From JBCCEJ01 sp039030335 (lineage in GTDB: Bacteria; Pseudomonadota; Gammaproteobacteria; HK1): a stretch of DNA of 64,000 nt. Position 1 is the stretch's first letter, and the number at the start of each line of letters is the position of its first letter. Position numbers and translations under genes: made by a program. Under the pieces are notes generated by a model, which ran no database searches, was not told the DNA's origin, and saw only the letters and a list, made by a program, of their open reading frames with translations. The stretch lies in NCBI GenBank assembly GCA_039030335.1, contig JBCCEJ010000021.1:1-64000 (forward strand). Direction: 5' to 3'. This document shows, piece after piece, positions 15,926 to 24,172 of the stretch.

Positions 15926-17524
15926 ATGCATGACCCAGGAAGATCTTCGTTGAGCGAATTTGACAGTCTGAATACCCGTGTGCTCGTCATCGATGATGAC
16001 GAGGCCGTTCGCGACAGCCTGTATCAGATCCTGACGCCGCCCGAACGCGATGACGCCCTGCTGGGCGCGGAAGCCGCGCTGTTTGATGACGCGACGCCAG
16101 TGCGGCGCGGAGAGACCCATCTGTTCGAATTCTCCGTCGACACCGCAGCGACCGGTGAGCGTGGCATCGAACTCGTCGCGGCGGCAGCTGAGCGCGAAGA
16201 TCCGTACGCCGTCGTGTTCTGCGATATCCGTATGCCCGGCATCGACGGCGTCGCCACGGTGGAGCGGATCCGCGAATACGATCAGGCTGCGGAAATCATC
16301 TTCGTCACCGCCTACAACGACTACTCGGTCAGCGAAATCGTGTCGCGCGCCGGAGCCAACGTCGGCTACTACTGCAAGCCATTTTCGACCGAAGAAGTTC
16401 GACAGGTCGCGACCAAAGCGGTTTACAGCTGGAACAAGACCCGCAGCCTGGAAAAGTTGATCTCGGTTATCGCCCGGCTGAAGGGTGCGCGTGGTGACCT
16501 CGACCGCCTGCTGCATCACATTCTGGCGCAGGTGGCGGAATTGTTAGGCTCGCGTTCTGCACTGATCGCGCGGCGCATCCCGGAGGCGAACCCGGAAGTG
16601 GTGGTGGCGATCGGACAGCTTTCCGATCCGACCTACGCAAGCCGGTTCCTCGATACGATCGCGGTCGCGCCCGACGACGACATCCTGACGACGGACGCAT
16701 TCGTCTGTTTTCCGCTCGCCGGCTACCGCATCGTCGCACTGTTCGAGTCGGATGTTGGAGCTCTCAATACGGAGCGCGGCTACATTGTACGGTTGTTCCT
16801 CGCGCAGGCCTCGCAAATCCTCGAAAACACCGAACTCCAGGAACGTCTGCTGCGCTCGGAGAAGCTGACGGCGATCGGTCAGGCCGTCAGTATGGCGGCG
16901 CACGATATGCGTGGTCCGATCGGAGCGATCAAGAATGCGCTCGAAGTCGCCGCCTTGCAGAGCGACTCGATGGACGCGCAGCAGCGCATGCGAGCACGCG
17001 TGGAGAGGGCCGCGCAGGTCGCTCTGAATCTGGTAAACGATATCGTCGACTTCGCCGAGGAGCGCTCGGTCGAGGTAACTCAGGTCGAACTGGCGGAGGT
17101 GCTGGAACAGTTGCGTGAACTGCTCCAGCAGATGCCAGCCGGGGGTATGTTGCAGATAGTCAATTCTCTCAGCGACGCGCCCACGGTGCTGGCCGATCAG
17201 CAAAAGGTGCTGCGGATCCTCTGGAACCTCGTCAACAACTCCGCGCAGGCGCTGTATGTGGCTGCAACCGAAAATCCGGCGATCACGATAGCGTTCCACC
17301 AGGATGCCGGTATGTGCGTATTGTCGGTGATCGATAACGGACCTGGCATTCCCGACGAGGTGCAGGCCCGCATGTTCGAGCCGTTTATATCCCAGGGGCG
17401 GATCGAAGGTACCGGGCTGGGTCTCGCGATCGTTCGCCAGGCCACGGTCAAGATGGGCGGTACCGTCGTGTGTCACTCGGAGCCCGGGCACACGTGTTTC
17501 GAGATTCATCTGCAACTCGCCTGA
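15926..17524 (+). CDS. Response regulator-histidine kinase hybrid with GAF-like region
   Basis: About 532 residues. A receiver domain (acidic pocket VIDDDEAVRDS, Asp100 in FCDIRMPGIDG, Lys151 in YCKPF) contains an extra segment of roughly 35-40 residues between the first helix and second strand. Next comes a GAF-like region (about 185-300), a HisKA domain with His326 in AAHDMRGPIGAI, and a HATPase domain with VIDNGPGIP and GTGLGLAIVRQ. The frame opens at TTG 15863, overlapping the preceding stop. ATG 15926 is given, but TTG 15950, after an AGGA site, is equally credible. Probably the phosphoryl acceptor of the preceding kinase. Confidence 0.85.
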   Translation: MHDPGRSSLSEFDSLNTRVLVIDDDEAVRDSLYQILTPPERDDALLGAEAALFDDATPVRRGETHLFEFSVDTAATGERGIELVAAAAEREDPYAVVFCDIRMPGIDGVATVERIREYDQAAEIIFVTAYNDYSVSEIVSRAGANVGYYCKPFSTEEVRQVATKAVYSWNKTRSLEKLISVIARLKGARGDLDRLLHHILAQVAELLGSRSALIARRIPEANPEVVVAIGQLSDPTYASRFLDTIAVAPDDDILTTDAFVCFPLAGYRIVALFESDVGALNTERGYIVRLFLAQASQILENTELQERLLRSEKLTAIGQAVSMAAHDMRGPIGAIKNALEVAALQSDSMDAQQRMRARVERAAQVALNLVNDIVDFAEERSVEVTQVELAEVLEQLRELLQQMPAGGMLQIVNSLSDAPTVLADQQKVLRILWNLVNNSAQALYVAATENPAITIAFHQDAGMCVLSVIDNGPGIPDEVQARMFEPFISQGRIEGTGLGLAIVRQATVKMGGTVVCHSEPGHTCFEIHLQLA

Positions 17525-18510
17525 GCGCTGACCCACGCTTGCGGGTCTGGGCCACCGTCGCGCGGCGGGTCTCCGGCCTGAGCTGGTTAGCCGGGCTGGT
17601 CATGGTCATGACCGTGCTGGCCACGGTGTACGCATTGACGGATCCGGCGACCCTGAGTGCCCGTTTCGCCTCGGTCCGATGGTCCTGGTTTGTCGCGGCG
17701 GCCATTCTGCTGTTGTCGGAAGGGTGTTTTACGGCCTGGCGTCTGCGCGTCTTCACTCCAGGTCCACCATCATTTCGTGCGTGTTTGCATATCTCCGCCT
17801 GGTTCGTACTGTTTCTGGTCGCCTTGCCGGCCCGGGTCGGTGAAGTGGCCGCGGCGTTCTTGCTGAAGCACTTTGCCGGCCAGTCGACTGCGCCGGCACT
17901 GACCAACCTCCTGACCCAAAGAGCACTGGACCTGATGTTTCTCATCGCTGTGTTCCTGCTGTTATCGGCGGCGGTTTCGTCGTTGCCTTCGGGGCCCGAG
18001 GTGCTGGGCCTGGCCATCGCCCTGTTCGTGGCGCTGGCGATCGGCGTGTGGCGGCTGGAGCAGTTGCTTGCGCTCGCTGCCAACGCGACTCTGCGAGCCG
18101 GGAACATAACCGGGGTTGGCATTTTTCGGAGCCTTGCGCGAGCCGCGTTGAAGGCACGAAGTTGGCGGCGCCATTACTTGACGACGTCGGTCATGTCGAT
18201 GGGTTTTGTCGTCACCCTGCTGAAGTGGCTGGCCAATCTGGGCGGACTGGCCCTGCTGCTACACGCTTTCGGCGTGCCGGTGGGTTGGGCAGAAAAATTC
18301 CTGCTTGCCGCGGCCTTCAATTTTCTTGCCGTGGTACCGTTGCAGACTGTCGGCGGCGTGGGATTGAGCGAAGTCGGACTGGCCGGCGCGCTGGTCGCCT
18401 TCGGCCTGACGCTTGAAGACGCCGTAGCGATCAGTGTCCTCGTGCGTCTGGTGCTTATCGTATCGCCGCTCGTATTCTGGTCCACGATCACGTTCGGCGT
18501 ACGAGACTGA
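17470..18510 (+). CDS. LPG-synthase-type membrane protein (UPF0104)
   Basis: Integral membrane protein of about 325-346 residues with eight or so hydrophobic segments, resembling the membrane domain of lysylphosphatidylglycerol synthases. Family features are LPARVGEVAAAFLLKHF near the second helices and VVPLQTVGGVGLSEVG toward the end. The aminoacyl-transfer domain is missing, so the protein may move or modify lipids rather than add lysine. The open frame overlaps the upstream kinase by 55 bases; a start at or after 17524 (CTG or TTG) would remove that overlap. The function is not known. Confidence 0.8.
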   Translation: MSLGARAHVFRDSSATRLSADPRLRVWATVARRVSGLSWLAGLVMVMTVLATVYALTDPATLSARFASVRWSWFVAAAILLLSEGCFTAWRLRVFTPGPPSFRACLHISAWFVLFLVALPARVGEVAAAFLLKHFAGQSTAPALTNLLTQRALDLMFLIAVFLLLSAAVSSLPSGPEVLGLAIALFVALAIGVWRLEQLLALAANATLRAGNITGVGIFRSLARAALKARSWRRHYLTTSVMSMGFVVTLLKWLANLGGLALLLHAFGVPVGWAEKFLLAAAFNFLAVVPLQTVGGVGLSEVGLAGALVAFGLTLEDAVAISVLVRLVLIVSPLVFWSTITFGVRD

Positions 18511-18537
18511 ATTCGCGCCGTATCCCAGCGAAGGCCG

Positions 18538-19293
18538 ATGAGCGCACCGACACCACCACCGCCGGCCGACGCGAAGACCGATGCCAAGTACGATGCGCTC
18601 GAAGCGCGCTACGGCGCGGATACTACGCGCGCCAGCGGTTATCGTTTGCATCGGTATTTCCTGGAAGAACGCAAGCTGTTGGATGAACTGCTCGCGACCG
18701 CTGAGGGGCGCGTGCTCGATGTCGGCTGCGGCACTGGGCTGATGGGTACGCCGTTGCTGGCGCGCGGGTGCAGCCTGTTGGGCCTGGACTTCAATCTGAA
18801 CGCCTGCCGGGTTGCCCGGAGCAACGGCATCGCAGCGACTCGCGGGAATGCTTTTCAATTGCCGTTTCGCACCAGCAGCGTGGATCACGCCTTCTGTTGT
18901 CAGTTCTTCAACCAGCAACCGCCAGGGAAATTGCCGGGTTTCTTTGCAGAACTCGCGCGCGTGCTGCGCGAGGACGGGTATCTGTTGCTCGTCTGGCGAA
19001 ACGACCAGGCCTGGATCCACCGCACCGCCCACGCCGCATTCACGCTACTCGACGTTTTGACGGGCCGACCGCGTTTCCCGGTGTTCTCGCACCCGATGGT
19101 CAACGTGCTGGCGTGCGCGGAAGCAACCGGGTTCTCTACCGTTCGGAAGCTATTGAGCTTCCCGCTGATGGGCACCCGTTTCGAAGGCCGAGATACTGTG
19201 GGGGCGCGGCTGTTTGGCGCATCGTGTGTGCTGTTGCTTAAGCGTACGCGCAGCCCGGCCAGCGTGGCGAAGTCTCAGGCGTCAGCCGTGTAA
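18538..19293 (+). CDS. Class I SAM-dependent methyltransferase
   Basis: Methyltransferase_11-type protein of 251 residues. The SAM-binding motif I is VLDVGCGTGLMG near residues 59-70, followed by LLGLDFN (motif post I), RGNAFQLPF and a late LLLVWRN strand. It starts 27 bases after the membrane protein gene, with which it may be co-transcribed. Its end overlaps the convergent methyltransferase gene by 19 bases. The substrate is unknown; a lipid or quinone headgroup would fit the neighbour, but this is a guess. Confidence 0.87.
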   Translation: MSAPTPPPPADAKTDAKYDALEARYGADTTRASGYRLHRYFLEERKLLDELLATAEGRVLDVGCGTGLMGTPLLARGCSLLGLDFNLNACRVARSNGIAATRGNAFQLPFRTSSVDHAFCCQFFNQQPPGKLPGFFAELARVLREDGYLLLVWRNDQAWIHRTAHAAFTLLDVLTGRPRFPVFSHPMVNVLACAEATGFSTVRKLLSFPLMGTRFEGRDTVGARLFGASCVLLLKRTRSPASVAKSQASAV

Positions 19294-20162
19294 AGCTGGT
19301 ACATGATGTCTGCCGGCAGGACGAAACGCAGCAGCGGATAGCCAGCCAACACGGCACCGTAAACCAGCGTGCCCGTTACCGCGTTGAAGCTGTCGCCTTC
19401 CATCACCCGCTCACGCAGCCCGTGTAGCGTCACCGACGGGAGGGAACCCCGGTCGCGTTGCTTGAAGCCGGCATCTTCGACCAGCGTGCGCAGATTACGA
19501 TCGGTGAAGTAATGCAAGTGCGGGCTCTCGTAGCCCTTTTGCCAGAGTCGCTCCAGCGTGCGGTCATCACCGAGGCGCGCGAGCAGTCGCGCTACCCGGT
19601 ACAAGACGCCGCCAGCGCACGGCAGGTTCAGTAACAGCAATCCATCGGGTGCGAGTGCCCCGCGTACAGCCTGCAGTACGGCGCGACAGTCCGGAATGTG
19701 TTCGAACACGTCGTTGAAGCAGATGAGGTCGTAGCGGCGCGCAGGGTCCAGGCACTCGGGAAAGTAGCCGCGTACGACGTCGATGCCGACATCTGCCGCT
19801 CGATCTGCCATCCGGTCGTCTGGCTCGATGCCCTCGATAACCATGCCCGCATCCCGAGCTGCGGTCAGAAACCAGCCGGCGGCACAGCCTACTTCCAGTA
19901 CCCGCATGTCTTTCAGTTGACGCTGTCGGGCGATGTGGCCGAGCAGCAGCGCCGCGTTTTGCTCGCGCAGCGGCCGCATGAACTCTTCTGACACCGGGTC
20001 CCAGCCGAGCAGCGGGCCGTCATGCCAGGCCGGATCGGCGAGCAGTGACGATTCGTTTCCGCATCGTCCGCACTGTTTCAGCCACGGTCGCAGACCAGTT
20101 TCGACCGACGTGCCGCATACCGCACAGTGCGGGTTCTCACCGTTGGTGGAACCGTTGCTCAT
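19275..20162 (-). CDS. SAM methyltransferase with N-terminal zinc ribbon
   Basis: A 295-residue class I methyltransferase. The N-terminus carries two CxxC pairs (Cys13/Cys16 and Cys31/Cys34) typical of a zinc ribbon. The catalytic domain has VLEVGCAAGWFL near residues 88-99, GIEPDDRMA, FNDVFEHI and LLLLNLP. Proteins of this layout are often found in O-antigen and sugar-modification loci. It overlaps the stop-start region of the uronate dehydrogenase-like gene by four bases, so the pair is coupled. The acceptor is unknown. Confidence 0.87.
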   Translation of the reverse strand: MSNGSTNGENPHCAVCGTSVETGLRPWLKQCGRCGNESSLLADPAWHDGPLLGWDPVSEEFMRPLREQNAALLLGHIARQRQLKDMRVLEVGCAAGWFLTAARDAGMVIEGIEPDDRMADRAADVGIDVVRGYFPECLDPARRYDLICFNDVFEHIPDCRAVLQAVRGALAPDGLLLLNLPCAGGVLYRVARLLARLGDDRTLERLWQKGYESPHLHYFTDRNLRTLVEDAGFKQRDRGSLPSVTLHGLRERVMEGDSFNAVTGTLVYGAVLAGYPLLRFVLPADIMYQLYTADA

Positions 20163-20965
20163 GAATCGTCCGGATGGGGAAACGCGCAGAACATGCCGCC
20201 GACGTACTCTACGGCAGGATCGAACGGGTCGCCCGGTTCGGAGGCGGCCTCGACCGCTTCGCGGTAACTCTCGGCGCTGTCTTGCGGCCGATAGCCGAGA
20301 TGGGGGATTTTGTGGTTGGAAAATAGTGTTTCACGATTGTCCGAAACACCGTAGGCGATGGTGTAGCCGACCCGTTCGGCAGTCAGGCATCGTTCTACCA
20401 GCTGTACCAGGTCGCGAAAGCTGAGCCACGTCGCCAGCTGGCGACGGTCGGTCGGTGCCGGGAAACAGGAGTTGATGCGCAGGCACGCAGATTCGATGCC
20501 GAACTTGTCGAAGTAGAGTTTTGCCAGATCTTCCACGAAACACTTCGACAAGCCGTACAGAGTGTCCGGCCGGTGTGGTGTGTCCGTGTCTGCGCCCGAT
20601 TCGCGGCGTACGAAGCCAACTGCGTGATTGGAGCTTGCATACACGATGCGCTTGACGCCGTGTCGCCGGGCCGCCTCGTAGACGTTGTAGCCCCCTTTGA
20701 TGGACGACTCGAGAATTTCTTCCCACGGCCTCTCCACCGGGGCTGCGCCGAAATGAACGACGGCATCACAGCCCGCGACGAGTTGCTCGACGGCGTCGAA
20801 GTCTCCGAGCTCACAGGTCATCACTTCCTCACCATCACCTGCCGGAGCCATAGGTGCCCGATCGGAAAGGCGCAGCGTGGTCGCCAACGGGGCCAGACCG
20901 CGCCGTAGTTCGCGACCGAGGTTGCCGGCCGCGCCCGTGATCAACAAACGGTTGTAACGCGCCAT
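20159..20965 (-). CDS. Uronate dehydrogenase-like NAD-dependent epimerase/dehydratase
   Basis: Extended SDR enzyme of 268 residues resembling uronate dehydrogenase, which oxidises glucuronate or galacturonate to aldarolactones with NAD. The nucleotide motif TGAAGNLG is at residues 10-17, the catalytic pair Tyr137/Lys141 in YGLSK, and SSNHAVGF (111-118) matches the family's SSNH segment. FDKFGIESACLRINSCFPAP also follows that family closely. First gene of a leftward pair with the zinc-ribbon methyltransferase. The exact sugar acid is not proven. Confidence 0.85.
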   Translation of the reverse strand: MARYNRLLITGAAGNLGRELRRGLAPLATTLRLSDRAPMAPAGDGEEVMTCELGDFDAVEQLVAGCDAVVHFGAAPVERPWEEILESSIKGGYNVYEAARRHGVKRIVYASSNHAVGFVRRESGADTDTPHRPDTLYGLSKCFVEDLAKLYFDKFGIESACLRINSCFPAPTDRRQLATWLSFRDLVQLVERCLTAERVGYTIAYGVSDNRETLFSNHKIPHLGYRPQDSAESYREAVEAASEPGDPFDPAVEYVGGMFCAFPHPDDS

Positions 20966-21125
20966 CTATCAAGGTTCTCCAACTCGGTTATGCCTGAAAT
21001 TGCCGACGCCAGGCCGCCCGCGCAGTGCGCGGCTACTCGTCATATTGGCTGTATAAATGAACAGATAGGATCACTGACCCGCACTGGCAGGCAGACCGCT
21101 GGAATGACGGTACGAAATGGGCTGC

Positions 21126-21986
21126 TCAATACGGCTGATCGCCGCTTATCTGGACCCGTCGCATCACGCGGCGCCCGGCCTGTGCGTCGTCCACTGCCAG
21201 ATGTTTGACGCAGCGGTTATCCCAGAAAGCGACCGAGCCCGGCGCCCACCGGAACCTGCACGTAAATTCCGGCCGATGCCCCCAGTCCATCAACCAATTC
21301 AGCATGGGCCTGCTCTCGGCCTCTGTCATACCTTCGAACCCAACCGTATACGAGTGGTTGACGAACAGGCATTGGCGCCCGGTTTCCGGGTGCGTGCGTA
21401 CCACCGGGTGGTGGGATATCGTCTCGTGCCACTCCGGACCTGTCCTTGCCTTGGTGCTGCGACCGCGGCTGCGGGCGGCGGCGCCCGGGCCGGCCACGAG
21501 CCGATCGGAATGGACGGCACGAAGGCCCGACAACATCCGTTGCATTCCCGTCGACAAGGCTTCATAGGCGAGCGTCTGGCTGGCGAAGAGCGTGTCGCCG
21601 CCGAACGGCGGCACTTCCAGCGCGTGCAAAATGGCGCCCATCGGCGGCTCCGGCATCATCGTTGTATCCGCGTGCCAGTCTTCGCCAACGATGCGTTCAT
21701 CGGTCGTCTCGCGCACTATCGTAACGACCTCAGGTTCGTCGGAGATCAGGAACGGATGGATGAAGATGTCGCCAAACCGGCGCGCGAGCGATTTGTGGGT
21801 CTCCGTATCGAATGACTGCTCCCGGAAGAACACGACGCCATGGTCCAGCAATGCACGCCTGATTCCGGCAACGGTGTCGTCCGTGAGCGCCGCGGCCAGA
21901 TCGACTCCATGCAGTTCGGCTCCGAGAGCTCCACTGATCGGTCGGATTTCGAGGTGATTGGTTTCAGGTTGAAGCACGTCGTTCAT
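21126..21986 (-). CDS. TauD/TfdA-family 2-oxoglutarate dioxygenase
   Basis: Taurine-dioxygenase-like enzyme of 286 residues. His105 and Asp107 in DWHADTT and His262 in WDNRCVKHLAVDD form the iron site, and an Arg near 276 should bind 2-oxoglutarate. The N-terminus LEIRPISGALGAELHGVDL is typical of TauD. It is the second of three such genes in the window and differs clearly from the others. It sits alone, with gaps of 160 and 118 bases on either side, so it is probably its own transcript. The substrate is unknown. Confidence 0.9.
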   Translation of the reverse strand: MNDVLQPETNHLEIRPISGALGAELHGVDLAAALTDDTVAGIRRALLDHGVVFFREQSFDTETHKSLARRFGDIFIHPFLISDEPEVVTIVRETTDERIVGEDWHADTTMMPEPPMGAILHALEVPPFGGDTLFASQTLAYEALSTGMQRMLSGLRAVHSDRLVAGPGAAARSRGRSTKARTGPEWHETISHHPVVRTHPETGRQCLFVNHSYTVGFEGMTEAESRPMLNWLMDWGHRPEFTCRFRWAPGSVAFWDNRCVKHLAVDDAQAGRRVMRRVQISGDQPY

Positions 21987-22104
21987 GGGTTCTTACCGAT
22001 ATGGGCAGGCATGGACTGCAGTCGGGTCGCACGTTGCTCAGGCCCGCTAGTCTAGCGCACCACAAACTCTGGCTCGTCATCCGGCCGCGTTGACTTACGC
22101 AGCA

Positions 22105-22938
22105 TCAGCGGCGGCTGCGCTCGCCCCGCAGCATCCCGGGAAAGACCGTCTGCTCATGTCCAGGTTTGATGCGGTAGAGCGCCGCTGGACGGTTCGAGCC
22201 GCGTTCGAACGCGCCCGGGACCTGTTCCAACAGATCGGCGTCGTGGAGTCGACGCCGGAAGGCGCTTTTCTCCAGACGTTGCCCGACCACGAGTTCGAAC
22301 ACCGCCTGGCAACGGGACAACGTGAATGTCGCCGGCAACAGATTGACGGGCAGGGCGCTGTAGGTGCCCTTGCTGCGCAGACGTGCGAGCGCGGCCGTCA
22401 GCAGACTTGCGTGATCGAAGGCAAGGTTCAATTCGCCCGCGGCCGTGTCAGCTTCGGTCCACGCACTGACCGGCCCGTCGCCGGTCACGATCTCGCCTGT
22501 CTGCAAGCGCATGGACTTAGCCCTCAGATCGGTGAGCACACGGGGCGCGGCATCCCGCGGCAGCAATTCCGCATCGAGTAGCGCGAAATAGACGACCGTT
22601 GCCGTCCAGCCCCGTGGATCGCGCGCGCCGTCGCCAAACGCACCCAGCTGTTCTATGTACGGCGTTTGAATACCGGTCTTCGTAGACACGACCCGGCTGG
22701 CCGCGGCGTCCAAATCGGCATCCTGGTGGATGTCGACAAAACCGCCCGGCAAGGCCCACATACCGCGGCAAGGATGCTCGGGGCGGTTTACAAGCTGCAC
22801 GCACACCCGGTCTTCGAGCAGCGCGAGCATGACCACGTCCACCGTTAACAGAGGTACGTCGTAGTTGCGGATGTCGTAGCTCGACAGGAATTCGGCTTCG
22901 GTTGCGCCACCTGGTCTGCCGTGCTGCTTCGTGACCAC
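22105..22938 (-). CDS. NrtR-type transcriptional regulator (degenerate NUDIX plus winged helix)
   Basis: About 277 residues. The NUDIX fold is recognisable from YDVPLLTVDVVMLALLEDRVCVQLVNRP to LPGGFVDIHQDADLDAAASR. However, the catalytic RELxEExG box reads RVVSTKTG, so hydrolysis is not expected, as in NrtR repressors of NAD metabolism. The C-terminal winged-helix region has LPATFTLSRCQAVFELVVGQRLEKSAFRRRL. The frame opens at GTG 23001, inside an operator repeat; GTG 22938 is the preferred start. It diverges from the three-gene J-protein/vWA/AdSS-like operon and probably senses an ADP-ribose- or NAD-related ligand to control it. Confidence 0.85.
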   Translation of the reverse strand: MVTKQHGRPGGATEAEFLSSYDIRNYDVPLLTVDVVMLALLEDRVCVQLVNRPEHPCRGMWALPGGFVDIHQDADLDAAASRVVSTKTGIQTPYIEQLGAFGDGARDPRGWTATVVYFALLDAELLPRDAAPRVLTDLRAKSMRLQTGEIVTGDGPVSAWTEADTAAGELNLAFDHASLLTAALARLRSKGTYSALPVNLLPATFTLSRCQAVFELVVGQRLEKSAFRRRLHDADLLEQVPGAFERGSNRPAALYRIKPGHEQTVFPGMLRGERSRR

Positions 22939-22998
22939 TTCGATACCGCGTCCCCGCCGTGCTCCGGATCGCAGTTTAGCGCTTTGGGGTTGAAATGC

Positions 22999-23033
22999 CA
23001 CTAAGTAAGTAATATAAAGACACTAAGTTAGTG
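22999..23033. promoter_or_regulatory. Paired operator repeats in the NrtR divergent promoter
   Basis: CACTAAGTTAGTG at 23021-23033 is a perfect 13-base inverted repeat (six-base arms, one central base). A second, imperfect copy, CACTAAGTAAGTA, starts at 22999. The two starts are 22 bases apart, about two helical turns. The AT-rich TAATATAAAG between them could be a promoter -10 element. Binding by the adjacent NrtR-type regulator is the simplest reading. Confidence 0.65.
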
Positions 23034-23057
23034 ACAAAAAGCCACTTAAAGACTGCG

Positions 23058-24155
23058 ATGAATCTGGATGGCACCGACGCAACTTCTGTACTGGCCTGGG
23101 ATGCAGCGCATTGGCTGGTCGCCGATGTCGACGAGCTGCTCGGCGCGCTCGACCGTGAGGCAACCCGGATGGAGCGGGTACGGCGTGCTCTCAGATGGCG
23201 CTGGCATCCTGACCGAAACCTGGACGCGGACGCGCAGACCGTGTTCGTAAGCATCGAGAGGCTGTTCTCCGAGGCGTCGGTCAAACTCAGCGATGGATAC
23301 GCGCGCGGACATCCCGGCCGCCTGCCGGCCTTGGAACTGCGCGGTGCTCACGGACAGCACTACCGCTTTCGCCATCGTTTCGAATTCTCTACCGGCGATG
23401 CCCGCGGCTACTGCGGCGAGCACCGGATCGCGTACGTCTATCCGGCCGGCGCCGGGGCGATCGTCGGCGCGTTCGAGCACCGGGTCGCAAACCTTCCGTT
23501 CGCCGACGCACCGATGCGGGCCGCGATGGCTGCGGTGCTGCCCGGCGGGTGCAGGCGGTTTGCCGCTCCCGAAGGCGAGGTGGTGGTGCTGGCTAAACCG
23601 CGCGACTTCGTTCCGCTCCCGGTAGTGGTACACATGATGCAAAGGCCCTGGCGCGCGCAGGACGTTGCGTGGATCGTCAGCAGTCTGCTGAATCTCTGCT
23701 GCTATCTGGACTACGCCGGCCTGGGTCACCAGGCCGTGCTGCCTGGAAACTGCCTGATTTCACCTTCCGGACACGGCGTCCTGCTGGCCGGCGGGTGGGG
23801 CTACGCGAGTCCGGTGGGAGACCCCCTCACGGCTCTGCCGTCGGCGAGCGCCGCGCTCGCGCCCCCCTCGTATCTGCTGAAGCGCGAGGTGAGTGGCCAT
23901 CTGGACCGGTACTTGCTGCGTGCTCTGGCGCTCGATCTGCTGGTCGAGGCGGGGTCTACCGGCATAGACGGACCCACGGGGCGGCACGTTCCGGCACCGA
24001 TGTACGAATTTCTGCAATTGCCACCCGCGACCACCGCGGCCGCCGACTACACGCGGTGGCAGCAGGCGCTGTGGCAGAGCTTTGGTGAGCGCCGTTTCAC
24101 GCCGTTCGCCCTGTCCGTGGACGACGTCTACGCCCAAGCGTCCACCGTTTACTAG
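23058..24155 (+). CDS. J-domain protein with pseudokinase-like C-terminus
   Basis: About 365 residues; the preferred ATG 23058 lies clear of the operator that contains the earlier GTG 23031. Residues 25-75 look like a J domain with the HPD tripeptide at 50-52 (LRWRWHPDRNL). Residues about 105-260 resemble a protein kinase: HMMQRPWRAQDVAWIV and then GLGHQAVLPGNCLISPSGHG match the catalytic-loop region, but the catalytic Asp is absent and no DFG is visible (LAGGWGYA instead). So it is probably a pseudokinase. First gene of a three-gene operon; the next start is 17 bases downstream. It may recruit an Hsp70 or bind a nucleotide. No assigned function. Confidence 0.75.
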   Translation: MNLDGTDATSVLAWDAAHWLVADVDELLGALDREATRMERVRRALRWRWHPDRNLDADAQTVFVSIERLFSEASVKLSDGYARGHPGRLPALELRGAHGQHYRFRHRFEFSTGDARGYCGEHRIAYVYPAGAGAIVGAFEHRVANLPFADAPMRAAMAAVLPGGCRRFAAPEGEVVVLAKPRDFVPLPVVVHMMQRPWRAQDVAWIVSSLLNLCCYLDYAGLGHQAVLPGNCLISPSGHGVLLAGGWGYASPVGDPLTALPSASAALAPPSYLLKREVSGHLDRYLLRALALDLLVEAGSTGIDGPTGRHVPAPMYEFLQLPPATTAAADYTRWQQALWQSFGERRFTPFALSVDDVYAQASTVY

Positions 24156-24172
24156 TCGCAAGGAGACAAACC

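Noticed and set aside
14299..18510. Chromophore synthesis genes for the photoactive yellow protein
   Set aside because: No ammonia-lyase MIO motif (Ala-Ser-Gly) protein or CoA ligase was found near the photoreceptor; any such genes must be elsewhere.
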